Assembly: GCA_024234935.1 (NCBI GenBank)
Contig: JACKNI010000001.1
Span: 744,001-808,000 of the forward strand
Reading direction: 5' to 3'
DNA length: 64,000 nucleotides
Source of the DNA: Chromatiales bacterium
GTDB taxonomy: Bacteria > Pseudomonadota > Gammaproteobacteria > Steroidobacterales > GCA-2729495
Positions 52,204 through 61,473 of the stretch are shown here, in pieces. A program made the position numbers and the translations under genes. The notes below the pieces were generated by a model. That model saw only the letters and a list, made by a program, of their open reading frames with translations, was not told where the DNA came from and made no database searches. Each line of letters opens with the position of its first letter. The first letter of the stretch is position 1.

Positions 52204-52836
52204 GTGGCCATGGCACGATTTTCAGCTGATCTGGATCTCTGTCACCGGCGCCGCTGGCCAGGCAAGCCGGTCCGCCTGCTCTCCGGTTTCTGGCTGCTGT
52301 TGAGTTCGCGGGGTTTGTGGTTGCTGCTGGTGCATCGCCTCTCCCACTGGTGGGTCAGCCGCTGGACCGGCCCATCGCGGGGCAGCTGGCACCTGCGACT
52401 GATCGGTATTCCGCTGAGCAGTCTGGAGTGGCTGGTCAAGGTATTTACCAAGAGCGATATCCTCGGGCGCAGCGATATTGAAGGCGGCGTGTGCATGCCT
52501 GATCAGGGCTGCCTGATCTTTGGCGCGAAGAAAATGGGTACTGGTACGGTCATCGGCCCGCGCACGACCATCGGCATGAGCCTTGCGGACGGTGGGCTGC
52601 CCGAGATCGGCCGCAACGTCTGGATAGGTGCGGACTGCGTGGTCTACGGATCGCTGACCATCGGCGATGGCGCCACCCTGCTGCCCGGTACTGCACTCAC
52701 CAGGAGCATACCTGCCGGCGTCGTCATGCAGGGCAATCCGGCGCGCATGGCACTGCGCGATTTTGACAACACCGCGTTACGCGAACAGCCGGACCTGGAC
52801 GCGGATGCATACGTCGCGGCCGTGCGGGGCAACTGA
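52204..52836 (+). CDS. Hexapeptide-repeat acyltransferase (serine acetyltransferase-like), first copy
   Basis: The 210-residue protein has an N-terminal helical part with a hydrophobic stretch (FWLLLSSRGLWLLLVHRL), then a left-handed beta-helix (GVCMPDQGCLIFG, TVIGPRTTIGMS, NVWIGADCVVYGSLTIGDGA) and the final QGNPAR motif. Such enzymes use acetyl-CoA to acetylate sugars or serine. In an EPS operon sugar O-acetylation is the likely role. The start is GTG or the ATG two codons later. Confidence 0.8.
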   Translation: MAMARFSADLDLCHRRRWPGKPVRLLSGFWLLLSSRGLWLLLVHRLSHWWVSRWTGPSRGSWHLRLIGIPLSSLEWLVKVFTKSDILGRSDIEGGVCMPDQGCLIFGAKKMGTGTVIGPRTTIGMSLADGGLPEIGRNVWIGADCVVYGSLTIGDGATLLPGTALTRSIPAGVVMQGNPARMALRDFDNTALREQPDLDADAYVAAVRGN

Positions 52837-53400
52837 TTGTTTGCGCATATTCGCGCTGATGTACTGCGCTTTCATCGCGCCGACACCACACCTGGTGTCC
52901 GCGACTTGCTGCGACTCGCGGGCGACAACTTCGGCCTTCAGGCCTTGTTCGTCTACCGTTTCGGGCGCTGGCTCGCCAGCTTGCGTCAGCATCTGCCCGG
53001 CTGGCTTCTTGCCGCCTGTCTCTATCCGGCATACTGGCTGCTGGTGGCATTTATTCGCCTTGCCTATGGGATCCGTCTGGAACAAAGCGCTGACATCGGC
53101 CCCGGCCTTTATGTCGGCCATTTTGGCCGGATCCGGGTGGCACGCTGTCAGATCGGACCAGGTTGCGCGATCCAGCAGCACGTCAGTATCGGGCCCGAGG
53201 CAGACGGACCCGGGCCGGTAATCGGGACGGGGGTCTGGATCGGTGCACACGCAACGATAACCGCCAGCGTGCACATCGGTGATGGCGCCACAATCGCCGC
53301 TGGCGCGATGGTAAATCAGGACATTCCGCCGCGTTGCCTGGTACTCGGCAATCCCGGGCGCATCATCCAGCGCGACTACGACAACAGCACGTTTCTCTGA
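52837..53400 (+). CDS. Hexapeptide-repeat acyltransferase (serine acetyltransferase-like), second copy
   Basis: The 187 residues have the same layout as the preceding protein: a helical part with hydrophobic residues 54-75, then beta-helix coils (GPGLYVGHFGRIRV, CAIQQHVSIG, GVWIGAHATITASVHIGDGATI) and LGNPGR. The two are diverged, so they may acetylate different positions. The TTG start follows the previous stop directly. It is the last gene of the plus-strand run, abutting the convergent FkbH-like gene. Confidence 0.8.
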   Translation: MFAHIRADVLRFHRADTTPGVRDLLRLAGDNFGLQALFVYRFGRWLASLRQHLPGWLLAACLYPAYWLLVAFIRLAYGIRLEQSADIGPGLYVGHFGRIRVARCQIGPGCAIQQHVSIGPEADGPGPVIGTGVWIGAHATITASVHIGDGATIAAGAMVNQDIPPRCLVLGNPGRIIQRDYDNSTFL

Positions 53401-55500
53401 TCAACCGATACCGGCCCGGCGCTCCACAACGGAAATCCACTCCGGCATCGCGAGCTCCGTACCCGCTGGCAGCAGCCACCGACCCTCCTCCACCAGACCA
53501 AACCCGGCATTGGCAAACACGCTCGCCGACGGCTCATTGCGCCCACTGGGAACAAAGTGGCCGATGAGCGGCCGCCCGGCACACAGCCGGACGATATAAG
53601 CCAGCATCACCTGCTCCATTCCAAAACCCATCGCCCGACAACTCATGACGAAGCTCTCGATCAACACCTCTGCTTCCCCAAGACGCAGGACTGCCACGCA
53701 CACCAGTCCCAGCGCGCCAAACTTGTCCGACAGGTCACCGACGACAAGCCGCGCGTCATCACTTCGAAGCAAGCCGTCGAGTTCATGCTTCCCGTACCTG
53801 ATGGTGGTCGTATTGAACTGGTTCGTCCTCTGTACCAGCTCTGCGACCCGGTCGAGATCTGTTTTTCTTGCCGGACCGATCGTCGCCTTCAGTTCGAGGG
53901 TGCGCATCAGTGCCGGGTAGTCGGCCCCCGAGCGAACCGTCTGCTGCCGGCTGGCCTGCTGGCGATAGAGCTGTTTGCGATGGCGCGCCTCCTCTGTCTC
54001 CCTTGTATTCGGCATGAATAACAGCCGTCCCAGAGCCACCCAGGCAGACGGTGCCGTGGCATCAAGTACGGGGATCTGGGGTAACTGCTGCCTGAGCAGC
54101 TCACGTTCAGCCGGGTTGTCGTCCAGCAACAGGAATGAATCGATGCCCAGGTTGAGGTCCGCCGCGATCTCCCGCGCTGACTGCGCCTTCAGGTTCCAGT
54201 TGATTTTCAGGGCAACGAAATCATCCGCAGCCAGCAACATCTCGTCCCAGCGGACGTTCTTCTCGTCATTCTTGCTGACCGCGGCAAGGAGGATGCCCTG
54301 TTCCGACAGCTTCTTGAGCAGCAACTGACGGTCGCGATGATGTTCCACCGGACCATCAGCCATGACGCCGGTCCAGAGGGTGTTGTCGAAGTCGACCAGG
54401 ATCAGCTTGGTTTTCGCGAGCCGCGCCAGGTCGCTGACAATTGCGGAATACTCGATTGATGCCAGCCGCTCAAAGTCGATCAGATGAAACTGGGCGTGGC
54501 GGAACATGCGCTGCGGAAACAGAACCCTGGACGCGCTGCGCAGTCCTCGTGGTTCCGTCAGGGCATTTTCGTCGATCAGGAAACAGTTGTCGGTTGCGGC
54601 CGCGATGCGGCTGATCCCGGTATTGACCAGATGCAGCGCATCCCGCTGCGCCCGCGTCAATGGCGACAGACCGGGCAGGCGCGAACGCCATCGACTCAAG
54701 GGCAGGCCGGATGCGTTGTGCAGCAACAGCGGCACATCGGTAAGTTCGCGGATCTGGCTGACATGGCTGGCAACATACTGCGTAATCGCTTCCACCAGCG
54801 CGCGCTTCTCCTCCGCCGAGTGCTTGCCTGCGTCCTCCATCAGCGAGCGATAGAGCGGGATTCCCTTGTAGGTCAGATAACTCGCAGCAATGATGTCGAC
54901 CTTGCTGGTTCTGATCGCAGCCGCTATGCCATCCTGGTCGATATCGGCACCCATCAGCGCCGACAGGTAGTAGTAGCGCACATCCAGGTCAATTCCCTGT
55001 CTGGCCATCTCGCCAATCAGGAACACCTGGATACCCGCCATCACACAGTCGCCAACCATCAGCATCCGGAGGGTGGTTCGGTCAGCTGCGGGTGGTGCGC
55101 ACAAAGGCCGGTGCAATTCAGTCAGCCAGTCTGCAAATGGCTGACGAACCTCGCCGGACACCCGGCTGAGCAGCGCCCGCTCATGCGCCGGCACCAGTGA
55201 CGCAAAGTAGGCCTGCAGCGCTTCCTGGCCCTCACGGTGAGGTGCATAGCGCCGCCACTCGAACAGGTATTGCTCGCGGAACAGTTGCTCACCGGTGCGC
55301 GCATACTGGACCAGCAGGCCGAGCATGGGGAGGAGAAATTCCCGGGTTATTGCCGCCTGTTGCGGACTGGCCGAAAACTCACCGGGAAAGGCCGCCAGGA
55401 TGGCCGGCGAGAACCAGTCGGCATACCAGTCCGTAACGATCTGCTGACGGTTGCGCCAAAGTTCGCCGGCGAGCTTGTGAAGGTTGATCGACGCACTCAT
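53401..55500 (-). CDS. FkbH-like HAD-family protein with SGNH-like N-domain and GNAT-like C-domain
   Basis: FkbH-type proteins take a glyceryl group from 1,3-bisphosphoglycerate and load it onto a carrier protein. In this 699-residue protein the HAD core holds the nucleophile motif DFDNTLW at 370-376, AAVSKNDE near 406 and LLLDDNPAERE near 457. The C-terminal acyltransferase-like region has the hallmark RTNQFNTTT at 558-566. Residues about 145-340 resemble the SGNH-like domain (MVGDCVMAG at 148-156) seen in long FkbH proteins. The carrier protein at 42,137 is the only obvious partner here. Confidence 0.85.
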   Translation of the reverse strand: MSASINLHKLAGELWRNRQQIVTDWYADWFSPAILAAFPGEFSASPQQAAITREFLLPMLGLLVQYARTGEQLFREQYLFEWRRYAPHREGQEALQAYFASLVPAHERALLSRVSGEVRQPFADWLTELHRPLCAPPAADRTTLRMLMVGDCVMAGIQVFLIGEMARQGIDLDVRYYYLSALMGADIDQDGIAAAIRTSKVDIIAASYLTYKGIPLYRSLMEDAGKHSAEEKRALVEAITQYVASHVSQIRELTDVPLLLHNASGLPLSRWRSRLPGLSPLTRAQRDALHLVNTGISRIAAATDNCFLIDENALTEPRGLRSASRVLFPQRMFRHAQFHLIDFERLASIEYSAIVSDLARLAKTKLILVDFDNTLWTGVMADGPVEHHRDRQLLLKKLSEQGILLAAVSKNDEKNVRWDEMLLAADDFVALKINWNLKAQSAREIAADLNLGIDSFLLLDDNPAERELLRQQLPQIPVLDATAPSAWVALGRLLFMPNTRETEEARHRKQLYRQQASRQQTVRSGADYPALMRTLELKATIGPARKTDLDRVAELVQRTNQFNTTTIRYGKHELDGLLRSDDARLVVGDLSDKFGALGLVCVAVLRLGEAEVLIESFVMSCRAMGFGMEQVMLAYIVRLCAGRPLIGHFVPSGRNEPSASVFANAGFGLVEEGRWLLPAGTELAMPEWISVVERRAGIG

Positions 55501-55638
55501 AAACCACAGCGAGGGTACCGCGAATTACGGTATTTCCTTGGGCTGGGCAATATATCACGCGACCAGATGCGACAAGTGTGACCGCGTCGAAGCGCAAGAC
55601 ATCAGTCTTGCACGCCGCTCTCCGTTACAATCCCGCCG

Positions 55639-57084
55639 GTGAGCGACGACGTATACCGATCATTGCGCTGGATGACTGCGGCCCGGGCTTTTGCGCAGAT
55701 CGTCTCCTGGATATCGACCATCGTCGTGATGCGGCTGCTCGCTCCCGCAGACTATGGTCTGGTGGCGATGGCCACACTCTTTACCGGATACCTGCTGTTC
55801 CTCGGTGACCTCGGGCTGGGCACGGCCCTGATCAGCCGCCGCGAAGCCGACCCGCTGGTGCTTCGCGCTGCCTATGGTGCGTCGATGCTGGCGGGCATCG
55901 TCCTCTGCGGACTGATGGCGGGCCTGGCGCCACTGGTTGCCGGCTACTTCCGGAATGACGCGCTCATCCCCCTGGTGCAGGCCAGTGCCCTGCTCTTCCT
56001 GGCAATTGGCATCTCTACCGTCCCGCGCGCCCTGCTCGCCATCGACATGCGGTTCCGGGAAATCTCCCTCGCGGGCATGACCTCCTCGCTGATCTCCACG
56101 ATCACGACGCTGTATCTCGCCTGGGCCGGGTACGGCGCCTGGGCGCTGATTCTCGGCAATCTGGCGGGCAGCTTTGCCCGAGCGCTGCAGATGCAGCTTT
56201 ACGTAGGCGGCATACCGCGGCCGGTGCTCGCACTTGAACCGCTGCGCGGCTTGTTTCGACTGTCCGGCTTTCTGCTCGCCAACATGACGGTCTGGTACTG
56301 GTACACGCAGATTGATGCCTTGATCGTCGGACGAAGACTCGGCGATGCGAGCCTCGGCCTGCTGACCGTCGGCAAGGAACTGGCCTTCATGCCGGTTTCA
56401 AAAGTTGTAGAGATCACCAACCAGGTCGCGCTTCCCGCCTTCGCTCGCCTGCAGGATGCACCTGCACAGGTGGCTGACGGCTATGGCAAGTCCCTGCGTC
56501 TGTCATCCATCGTGAGCTTCCCGGTACTCTGGGGCCTTGCGCTCACCGCGCAAGACCTGGTGACCGTCGTGCTGGGCGGCAAATGGCAAGCTGCCGTGCT
56601 GGTGATACAGATACTGGCCGCCGTCATGCCCCTGCGGCTGACCGGCGCCTTTGCCGCCACCGTACTGCAGGGTATCGGTCGCCCCGAACAGACCTTCTAT
56701 TACAACCTGAAGACCCTGGTCTTGTCGGCAATCATGTTGCTGGTGAGTACGCGCTGGGGGCTGCCGGGAGTTGCCATCGCATGGGCCATCTCTATTCCGC
56801 TCGGCTTTCTGCTTGGCCTGAATGCGGTTGCCAGCTGCATACCGGTCAACCGCTCGCAAATCCTGCGCGAACTGGTCATCGCAGCGCTGCCGGCTTTCGT
56901 CATGGGACTTGCGGTACTTGGCTGCCAGGCGCTTTTGCCTGACGCATCTGCCACCTTGCGTCTCGCGATCAGCATCAGCAGCGGTGTGCTGGTCTGGCTG
57001 ATCGCCGCACGCCTGTTGACACCGGCGCCGTGGCGCGAACTGATACAGGTTGGCGGAAAACTGCTGGGGCTGCGCAAGTCCTGA
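55639..57084 (+). CDS. Polysaccharide flippase, WzxC-like (MOP superfamily)
   Basis: It moves the lipid-linked repeat unit across the inner membrane. The 481 residues contain about 12-14 membrane helices and open SDDVYRSLRWMTAARAFAQIVSWISTIVV (as two blocks) like members of the WzxC group; LLAPADYGLVAMATLF is typical. The GTG start has no ribosome site upstream, and a TACAAT at 55626-55631 sits so close that the message may be nearly leaderless. It is divergent from the FkbH-like gene. Confidence 0.88.
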   Translation: MSDDVYRSLRWMTAARAFAQIVSWISTIVVMRLLAPADYGLVAMATLFTGYLLFLGDLGLGTALISRREADPLVLRAAYGASMLAGIVLCGLMAGLAPLVAGYFRNDALIPLVQASALLFLAIGISTVPRALLAIDMRFREISLAGMTSSLISTITTLYLAWAGYGAWALILGNLAGSFARALQMQLYVGGIPRPVLALEPLRGLFRLSGFLLANMTVWYWYTQIDALIVGRRLGDASLGLLTVGKELAFMPVSKVVEITNQVALPAFARLQDAPAQVADGYGKSLRLSSIVSFPVLWGLALTAQDLVTVVLGGKWQAAVLVIQILAAVMPLRLTGAFAATVLQGIGRPEQTFYYNLKTLVLSAIMLLVSTRWGLPGVAIAWAISIPLGFLLGLNAVASCIPVNRSQILRELVIAALPAFVMGLAVLGCQALLPDASATLRLAISISSGVLVWLIAARLLTPAPWRELIQVGGKLLGLRKS

Positions 57085-57129
57085 TCTATCCCCGGCGATG
57101 CAGGGAATGGTGGACTCTGACCCGAGTGC

Positions 57130-58254
57130 CTATATGAGCTGATTGATCAGGCGTTGATATTCATCGAGCGTTGCGCTCAGCGAGTAGCGCTGCTGTACAG
57201 CCTGCAGGCCACGCTCACCCAGCTCACTGGCCAATCCGGGATTGCCGAGGACCGACGTTATCGCGCCGGCCAGGGCGGCCGGATCGCCGCCGGGCACACT
57301 GAGACCACAGCGGGCATCATCAAGCAGACGTGTCGAGCCCTCGTTGGCTGTGGCAACTATCGGCACACCACAGGCCATTGCCTCAAGAAACGACAGGGGC
57401 AGACCTTCGGATGAGGCCGCCGACACCAGCAGATCCAGGCTGCTGTAGTGCGCAGCATCGGCAGTATGAAAGCCCAGAAAGTGCCAGTGACGCTGCAGCC
57501 CCAACTGATCGCGCAACCGCTCCAGTTCACGCTGATAGGCTGGATCACCCTCACCGGCAACCACAAAGTGCACATTGCCCTGAGCTTTCACCACCAGGGC
57601 CGCGGCCTGCAACATCAGCTCATAACCTTTTACCGGATGCAGGTTGCCTACCGCCCCAACGACAACGGCATCTGCAGGCAGTCCCGGCACATTGCGCAGC
57701 GCTGCGCCTGCCACCGGCTGAAATGCAGCCGTATCCACGCCATTTGCGATGACCCGTACCCGGTCGGCCTGCAGACCCCAGGCAACCAGCGCCTCCTTGA
57801 CACCGGCCGATACCGCAACGACATGCACGTGCCCCAGGCCCAGCAACCAGCGCTTGAGGGCACTCATCCTGCCGGGCGCTTCGAAGTCCAGGGCGCCATG
57901 AAAGACGGCAATCACCGGTCGGCGCAGGAGCAGACCGGTCAATGCAGCATAAGCAGCTGAACCGAGCAGGTGGACGACCATGATATTCGCGCGCGATTGC
58001 CGCATAAGGCCCACGAGGGTCGCCAGCAACCGGCTACTGAAAGAACCTCGTGAAGCAACAAAACGCACTTCAGAGCGAAGCCCGGTGAGCTGCTCCGCAA
58101 TCCAGCCCGGACCCGGCAATGCGGTCAGGGCGTTTTCGTCACGCTGATCAAAATAACGGACCATCTGGCAAAAGACGGTCTCGGCGCCGCCCGTTCCCGC
58201 GACATCGATCAGATGGAAGATCCGCGGCGGAGGACCGGCCACGCCGCGCGTCAC
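57130..58254 (-). CDS. Glycosyltransferase family 4
   Basis: A GT-B enzyme of 374 residues. The N-terminus reads RIFHLIDVAGTGGAETVF, and the C-terminal donor domain has VGAVGNLHPVKGYELML and the SAASSEGLPLSFLEAMACGVP segment that binds the nucleotide sugar. I start at GTG 58254, which overlaps the DUF2264 stop by 4 nt; a TTG at 58263 is also possible. It is the last gene of a minus-strand trio. Confidence 0.88.
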   Translation of the reverse strand: MTRGVAGPPPRIFHLIDVAGTGGAETVFCQMVRYFDQRDENALTALPGPGWIAEQLTGLRSEVRFVASRGSFSSRLLATLVGLMRQSRANIMVVHLLGSAAYAALTGLLLRRPVIAVFHGALDFEAPGRMSALKRWLLGLGHVHVVAVSAGVKEALVAWGLQADRVRVIANGVDTAAFQPVAGAALRNVPGLPADAVVVGAVGNLHPVKGYELMLQAAALVVKAQGNVHFVVAGEGDPAYQRELERLRDQLGLQRHWHFLGFHTADAAHYSSLDLLVSAASSEGLPLSFLEAMACGVPIVATANEGSTRLLDDARCGLSVPGGDPAALAGAITSVLGNPGLASELGERGLQAVQQRYSLSATLDEYQRLINQLI

Positions 58255-59723
58255 GGCTGGCAACCGCAGAAAGGCTGCGACGAACTGTAGGATTCAGCTG
58301 CGTACTTGGCCGCTTCATTCTCGGGGCGACGCGAGCGGCACAGCATCGCATCGCTGATTCGGCGGAACCAGGGATAGTCCTGCAGGTGCACGGCTGCATT
58401 GCCACGATTGGCGTCAATCAGGATTGTCACGTCACCATGCGCGGCATCGCCGACGACGTGCCAGCCTATTGCGGGGATAGCGAGCGAAAAATCACCTCGC
58501 TCGACGGGCAACGGCTCGCCGGTGGTCTGCCACAGTGCTGCATCCGAAGGCAGCGAGAATGCCGCGACCAGCGAACGCAAGGACCACAGGCAACTGGCCG
58601 GACCGGAGTAGGAGTCAAGGATTCGCGGCTCGGCACCGCAATAGCCCTGGGTCATCGTCCCGTCGACAACCGCGCCATTGCGCACCAGGAAGCTCCAGGT
58701 CAGATCCATGGCCCGGCGTGCCTCACCCGCCGAAACACTGCCCGTATCATCCTGTGCCGCCATCAGCAGCGGCACCGGCGCAGCAGCGCGATAGCAGATA
58801 CTCCGCCCCATCGCGGGGATCCCGTTCGGCCCGAAAAAATACTTGTACTTCGCGGCGAACGCCGCCAGCGCACCGACCAGAAACTCGTGATCCCACTGTG
58901 GGGAAATCTCGCGAATCCAGTACAGCGGATAGTGCATGCCCCAGGCATTGTAGTAATCGACGTGGCCGGCCGGTCCATCGCGAAACCAGCCTTCACCGGC
59001 ATAGAAGGACTTGAAACGGGCATACCTGCGCTGCGCCTCTTCAAGATCAGCCGGCATACCCAGATCCTGCAGTACGACGTTCACCTGCACGACGAACAGA
59101 TGCCAGTTGTTGTCGACCGTCTGTTTGCCATTCACGCCGTACAGCCAGCCTGCAACCTGTTGCCGCTCGGCGGGGGAGAAGTCTGCCCACACGGCAGCAC
59201 GCGACAACCAGAGTGCCAGGGCGATATCCGCCGCCTCGACAATCCGCGATGGGTCGATCACACCCCAATAATCGGGCGAGCGCGGATCCGTGCCGTGCAG
59301 GATTCCGGTGCGCAGCAGATCCCGGACATCAACAGCGGCACCCGACGACAGGCTGATATGAGCTTCGCGGCCACCGTGCAACCAGCCGGCCAATAGTGGC
59401 GCAATCCGCGAAAACCCCTCGAGACGGGCAAGGCTGCGGTCGCGGACAGCACCTTCACCCATGGGCCAGCCGGGATAGGCCGCTCCCGCACCCCCGCTGT
59501 CGCGATAGGTCACAAAACCTTCAACGAAATAGCTGAACAGACCGGCGTAGTCTGCCTCGGTCAGCCCTGCGGCGGGACTGCCGAACGGTGCCAGGCGGGG
59601 ATCATCGGCCGGGGCCGGAAAATCACCGGCCCCGAACAGGCAGTCACGGATTCTCCATACCCCGAAACCGGTCAGCAATACCGCAGCAACCACCACCAGC
59701 AACAGCGCCCGACGCACGTTCAT
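58251..59723 (-). CDS. DUF2264-like membrane-anchored protein
   Basis: The 490-residue protein has one N-terminal membrane helix (residues 5-22) and an otherwise periplasmic, helix-rich body. Family landmarks are SLARLEGFSRIAPLL, NNWHLFVVQVNVVLQDLG and EGWFRDGPAGHVDYYNAWG. The fold is likely an (alpha/alpha) toroid like that of heparinase and some lyases or hydrolases; no catalytic residues are established. With the beta-helix gene 36 nt upstream it may trim EPS in the periplasm. Confidence 0.7.
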   Translation of the reverse strand: MNVRRALLLVVVAAVLLTGFGVWRIRDCLFGAGDFPAPADDPRLAPFGSPAAGLTEADYAGLFSYFVEGFVTYRDSGGAGAAYPGWPMGEGAVRDRSLARLEGFSRIAPLLAGWLHGGREAHISLSSGAAVDVRDLLRTGILHGTDPRSPDYWGVIDPSRIVEAADIALALWLSRAAVWADFSPAERQQVAGWLYGVNGKQTVDNNWHLFVVQVNVVLQDLGMPADLEEAQRRYARFKSFYAGEGWFRDGPAGHVDYYNAWGMHYPLYWIREISPQWDHEFLVGALAAFAAKYKYFFGPNGIPAMGRSICYRAAAPVPLLMAAQDDTGSVSAGEARRAMDLTWSFLVRNGAVVDGTMTQGYCGAEPRILDSYSGPASCLWSLRSLVAAFSLPSDAALWQTTGEPLPVERGDFSLAIPAIGWHVVGDAAHGDVTILIDANRGNAAVHLQDYPWFRRISDAMLCRSRRPENEAAKYAAESYSSSQPFCGCQP

Positions 59724-59759
59724 GCCAGACGGCGCGCCGCAATGTGAGCGCTCTGCGGA

Positions 59760-61286
59760 CTACGAAACACCTTGCAACGTCGGCGGATTTGGCCTGACAA
59801 CCGAAGCGTCAGAATCGCTGCCGATCTGCGCAACACCGGTCGTCCAGCAACCCTGGTCAACTGCCGATCCGGACGAAACGCCGCCGATACGGCCGGCGCC
59901 GATACACGGTGATCCGGCCTGCAGCTTGTAGTTGGCCGGCGTATTGGCACCGCGCGACACGAAGAGCGGGTCACTTGCCGCACTGTGTGCCTCGGCACCC
60001 CCGGCTGCCGACATCGCACTGCGCCAGGTTGCCAGACTCGTGTACATGTTCGACGCCCAGTTCCGGAACTGGCCGCCGTAGCAGTTGTAATCCAGCACGC
60101 CAAACTGTGCCGGATTGTTGTTCCGGTCGGTGATACCGATACCCAGCCAGCCGGTGCTTGCATTCGTATCGACATAGACGATGTTGTTGTACAGGCGCAC
60201 CAGCCCGTTACTTGCTGATCGCAGATAGAACCCACCCGCATCATTCAGGGAACGGTTCGCATACGCCGTATTGTTGTAGATATACAGGTTGTGTGTCGTA
60301 GCCTGATCAACTTCAGCATCGTAGTACTGTGTCACGTTGTAGAAGAAGTTGTTGTGCACATAGGTCGAAAGCCCGCTTGTATTGGCATTGCCACCGAGCC
60401 GGCGCGTAGCCGATACGAGGTTGTGGAAATGACAGTAGCGAACGGTCGTTCCACCCGTATAGGTCTTGGCAAACACACCTTCATTGGTGTTGTATATGGT
60501 GCAGTATTCGACCAGAAGGCCGCGCGTGCGGTAGATCTTGATACCGCTCGCATTGTAGTCCGCGTGCGGTACATAGGTACCCGTTCCCTGTGCATTGTAG
60601 ATATCGTGGATTTCGCAATTCCGGACGACAATGCCACTCAAGGATGGCGAGCTGCCACCACTGTAGTCCTCGATGCGTATGCCTTCAGTGTTGTCGATGA
60701 CACCGTAATTCGGTTCACGCCGCTGATCGATGTCGAAGATTTCGCAGTCTTCAACCACGACATTGCTGTTACCGATCATGATGGCCTTGCGCACCACCCG
60801 CTTGATCGTCAGGCCACGTATCGTGACGTACTGATTGAGGGTACCGATGGGCGCCGGAACATAGGTGTTGTAACCACTGCCGTTCCAGGCAGTGATGATC
60901 GCCGCGCGCGGTACCACAGACTCAACGACGGTATGCGCGGACGAACTGCCGCCGACGATATTGACCACCGGACGGAGATAGTCGCCCTCGCTGGCACCGG
61001 TCGGAGCGACATAGGTTCCGGGCAACAGGCCTATCCGCTTGCCCGAAATCGTCGAACCTTTTGATTGCAGCGCGCTCAGCGCCCAGGGACTGCCCTCGGT
61101 ACCGGCATTGCTGTTCGAACCGGTCGGGGAAATGTAGTAATCAAACCCCGCCTGCTGGGCAAAAACACGTGCCGGCCGGGCAAGCAGCGCGGCGAAAGGG
61201 ATAGCGAAGCCGGCCTTGACGACGCTGCGCCGGGAAACGCCGGAAAACGCGGCACCCGGCGTCGAGAAACGATTTCTCTTGCTCAA
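59760..61286 (-). CDS. Tat-exported right-handed parallel beta-helix protein
   Basis: I start at TTG 61286 because AAGGAG lies 7 nt upstream and a Tat signal follows (SRRSVVKAGFAIPF, then ARVFAQQA). The mature part opens DYYISPTGSNSNAGTEGSPW, the entry motif of many secreted beta-helix proteins. It continues with repeated short strands (VVRNCEIHDIYN, LLVEYCTIYNTNEG, TVRYCHFHNL), as in pectate-lyase-like or epimerase-like enzymes. It may cut or modify the EPS. The reported start is 34 codons inside a longer open frame. Confidence 0.8.
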   Translation of the reverse strand: MSKRNRFSTPGAAFSGVSRRSVVKAGFAIPFAALLARPARVFAQQAGFDYYISPTGSNSNAGTEGSPWALSALQSKGSTISGKRIGLLPGTYVAPTGASEGDYLRPVVNIVGGSSSAHTVVESVVPRAAIITAWNGSGYNTYVPAPIGTLNQYVTIRGLTIKRVVRKAIMIGNSNVVVEDCEIFDIDQRREPNYGVIDNTEGIRIEDYSGGSSPSLSGIVVRNCEIHDIYNAQGTGTYVPHADYNASGIKIYRTRGLLVEYCTIYNTNEGVFAKTYTGGTTVRYCHFHNLVSATRRLGGNANTSGLSTYVHNNFFYNVTQYYDAEVDQATTHNLYIYNNTAYANRSLNDAGGFYLRSASNGLVRLYNNIVYVDTNASTGWLGIGITDRNNNPAQFGVLDYNCYGGQFRNWASNMYTSLATWRSAMSAAGGAEAHSAASDPLFVSRGANTPANYKLQAGSPCIGAGRIGGVSSGSAVDQGCWTTGVAQIGSDSDASVVRPNPPTLQGVS

Positions 61287-61473
61287 GAGGGAACTCCTTT
61301 TTTGATCAGCCGAACCCAGCCGCTTAAACAGCGCACCCAGCGGCCTGTGTCGCGGTACGGGCAGTATCCCCCGTCCCCCGGGATCCAATGCTGTGGACTA
61401 TCGCACACTTCGCAACTGTCGGATCGTTATGGAACACCGTCTGGCTGTCACCAAGACGGCTCCGGAGTCTATT

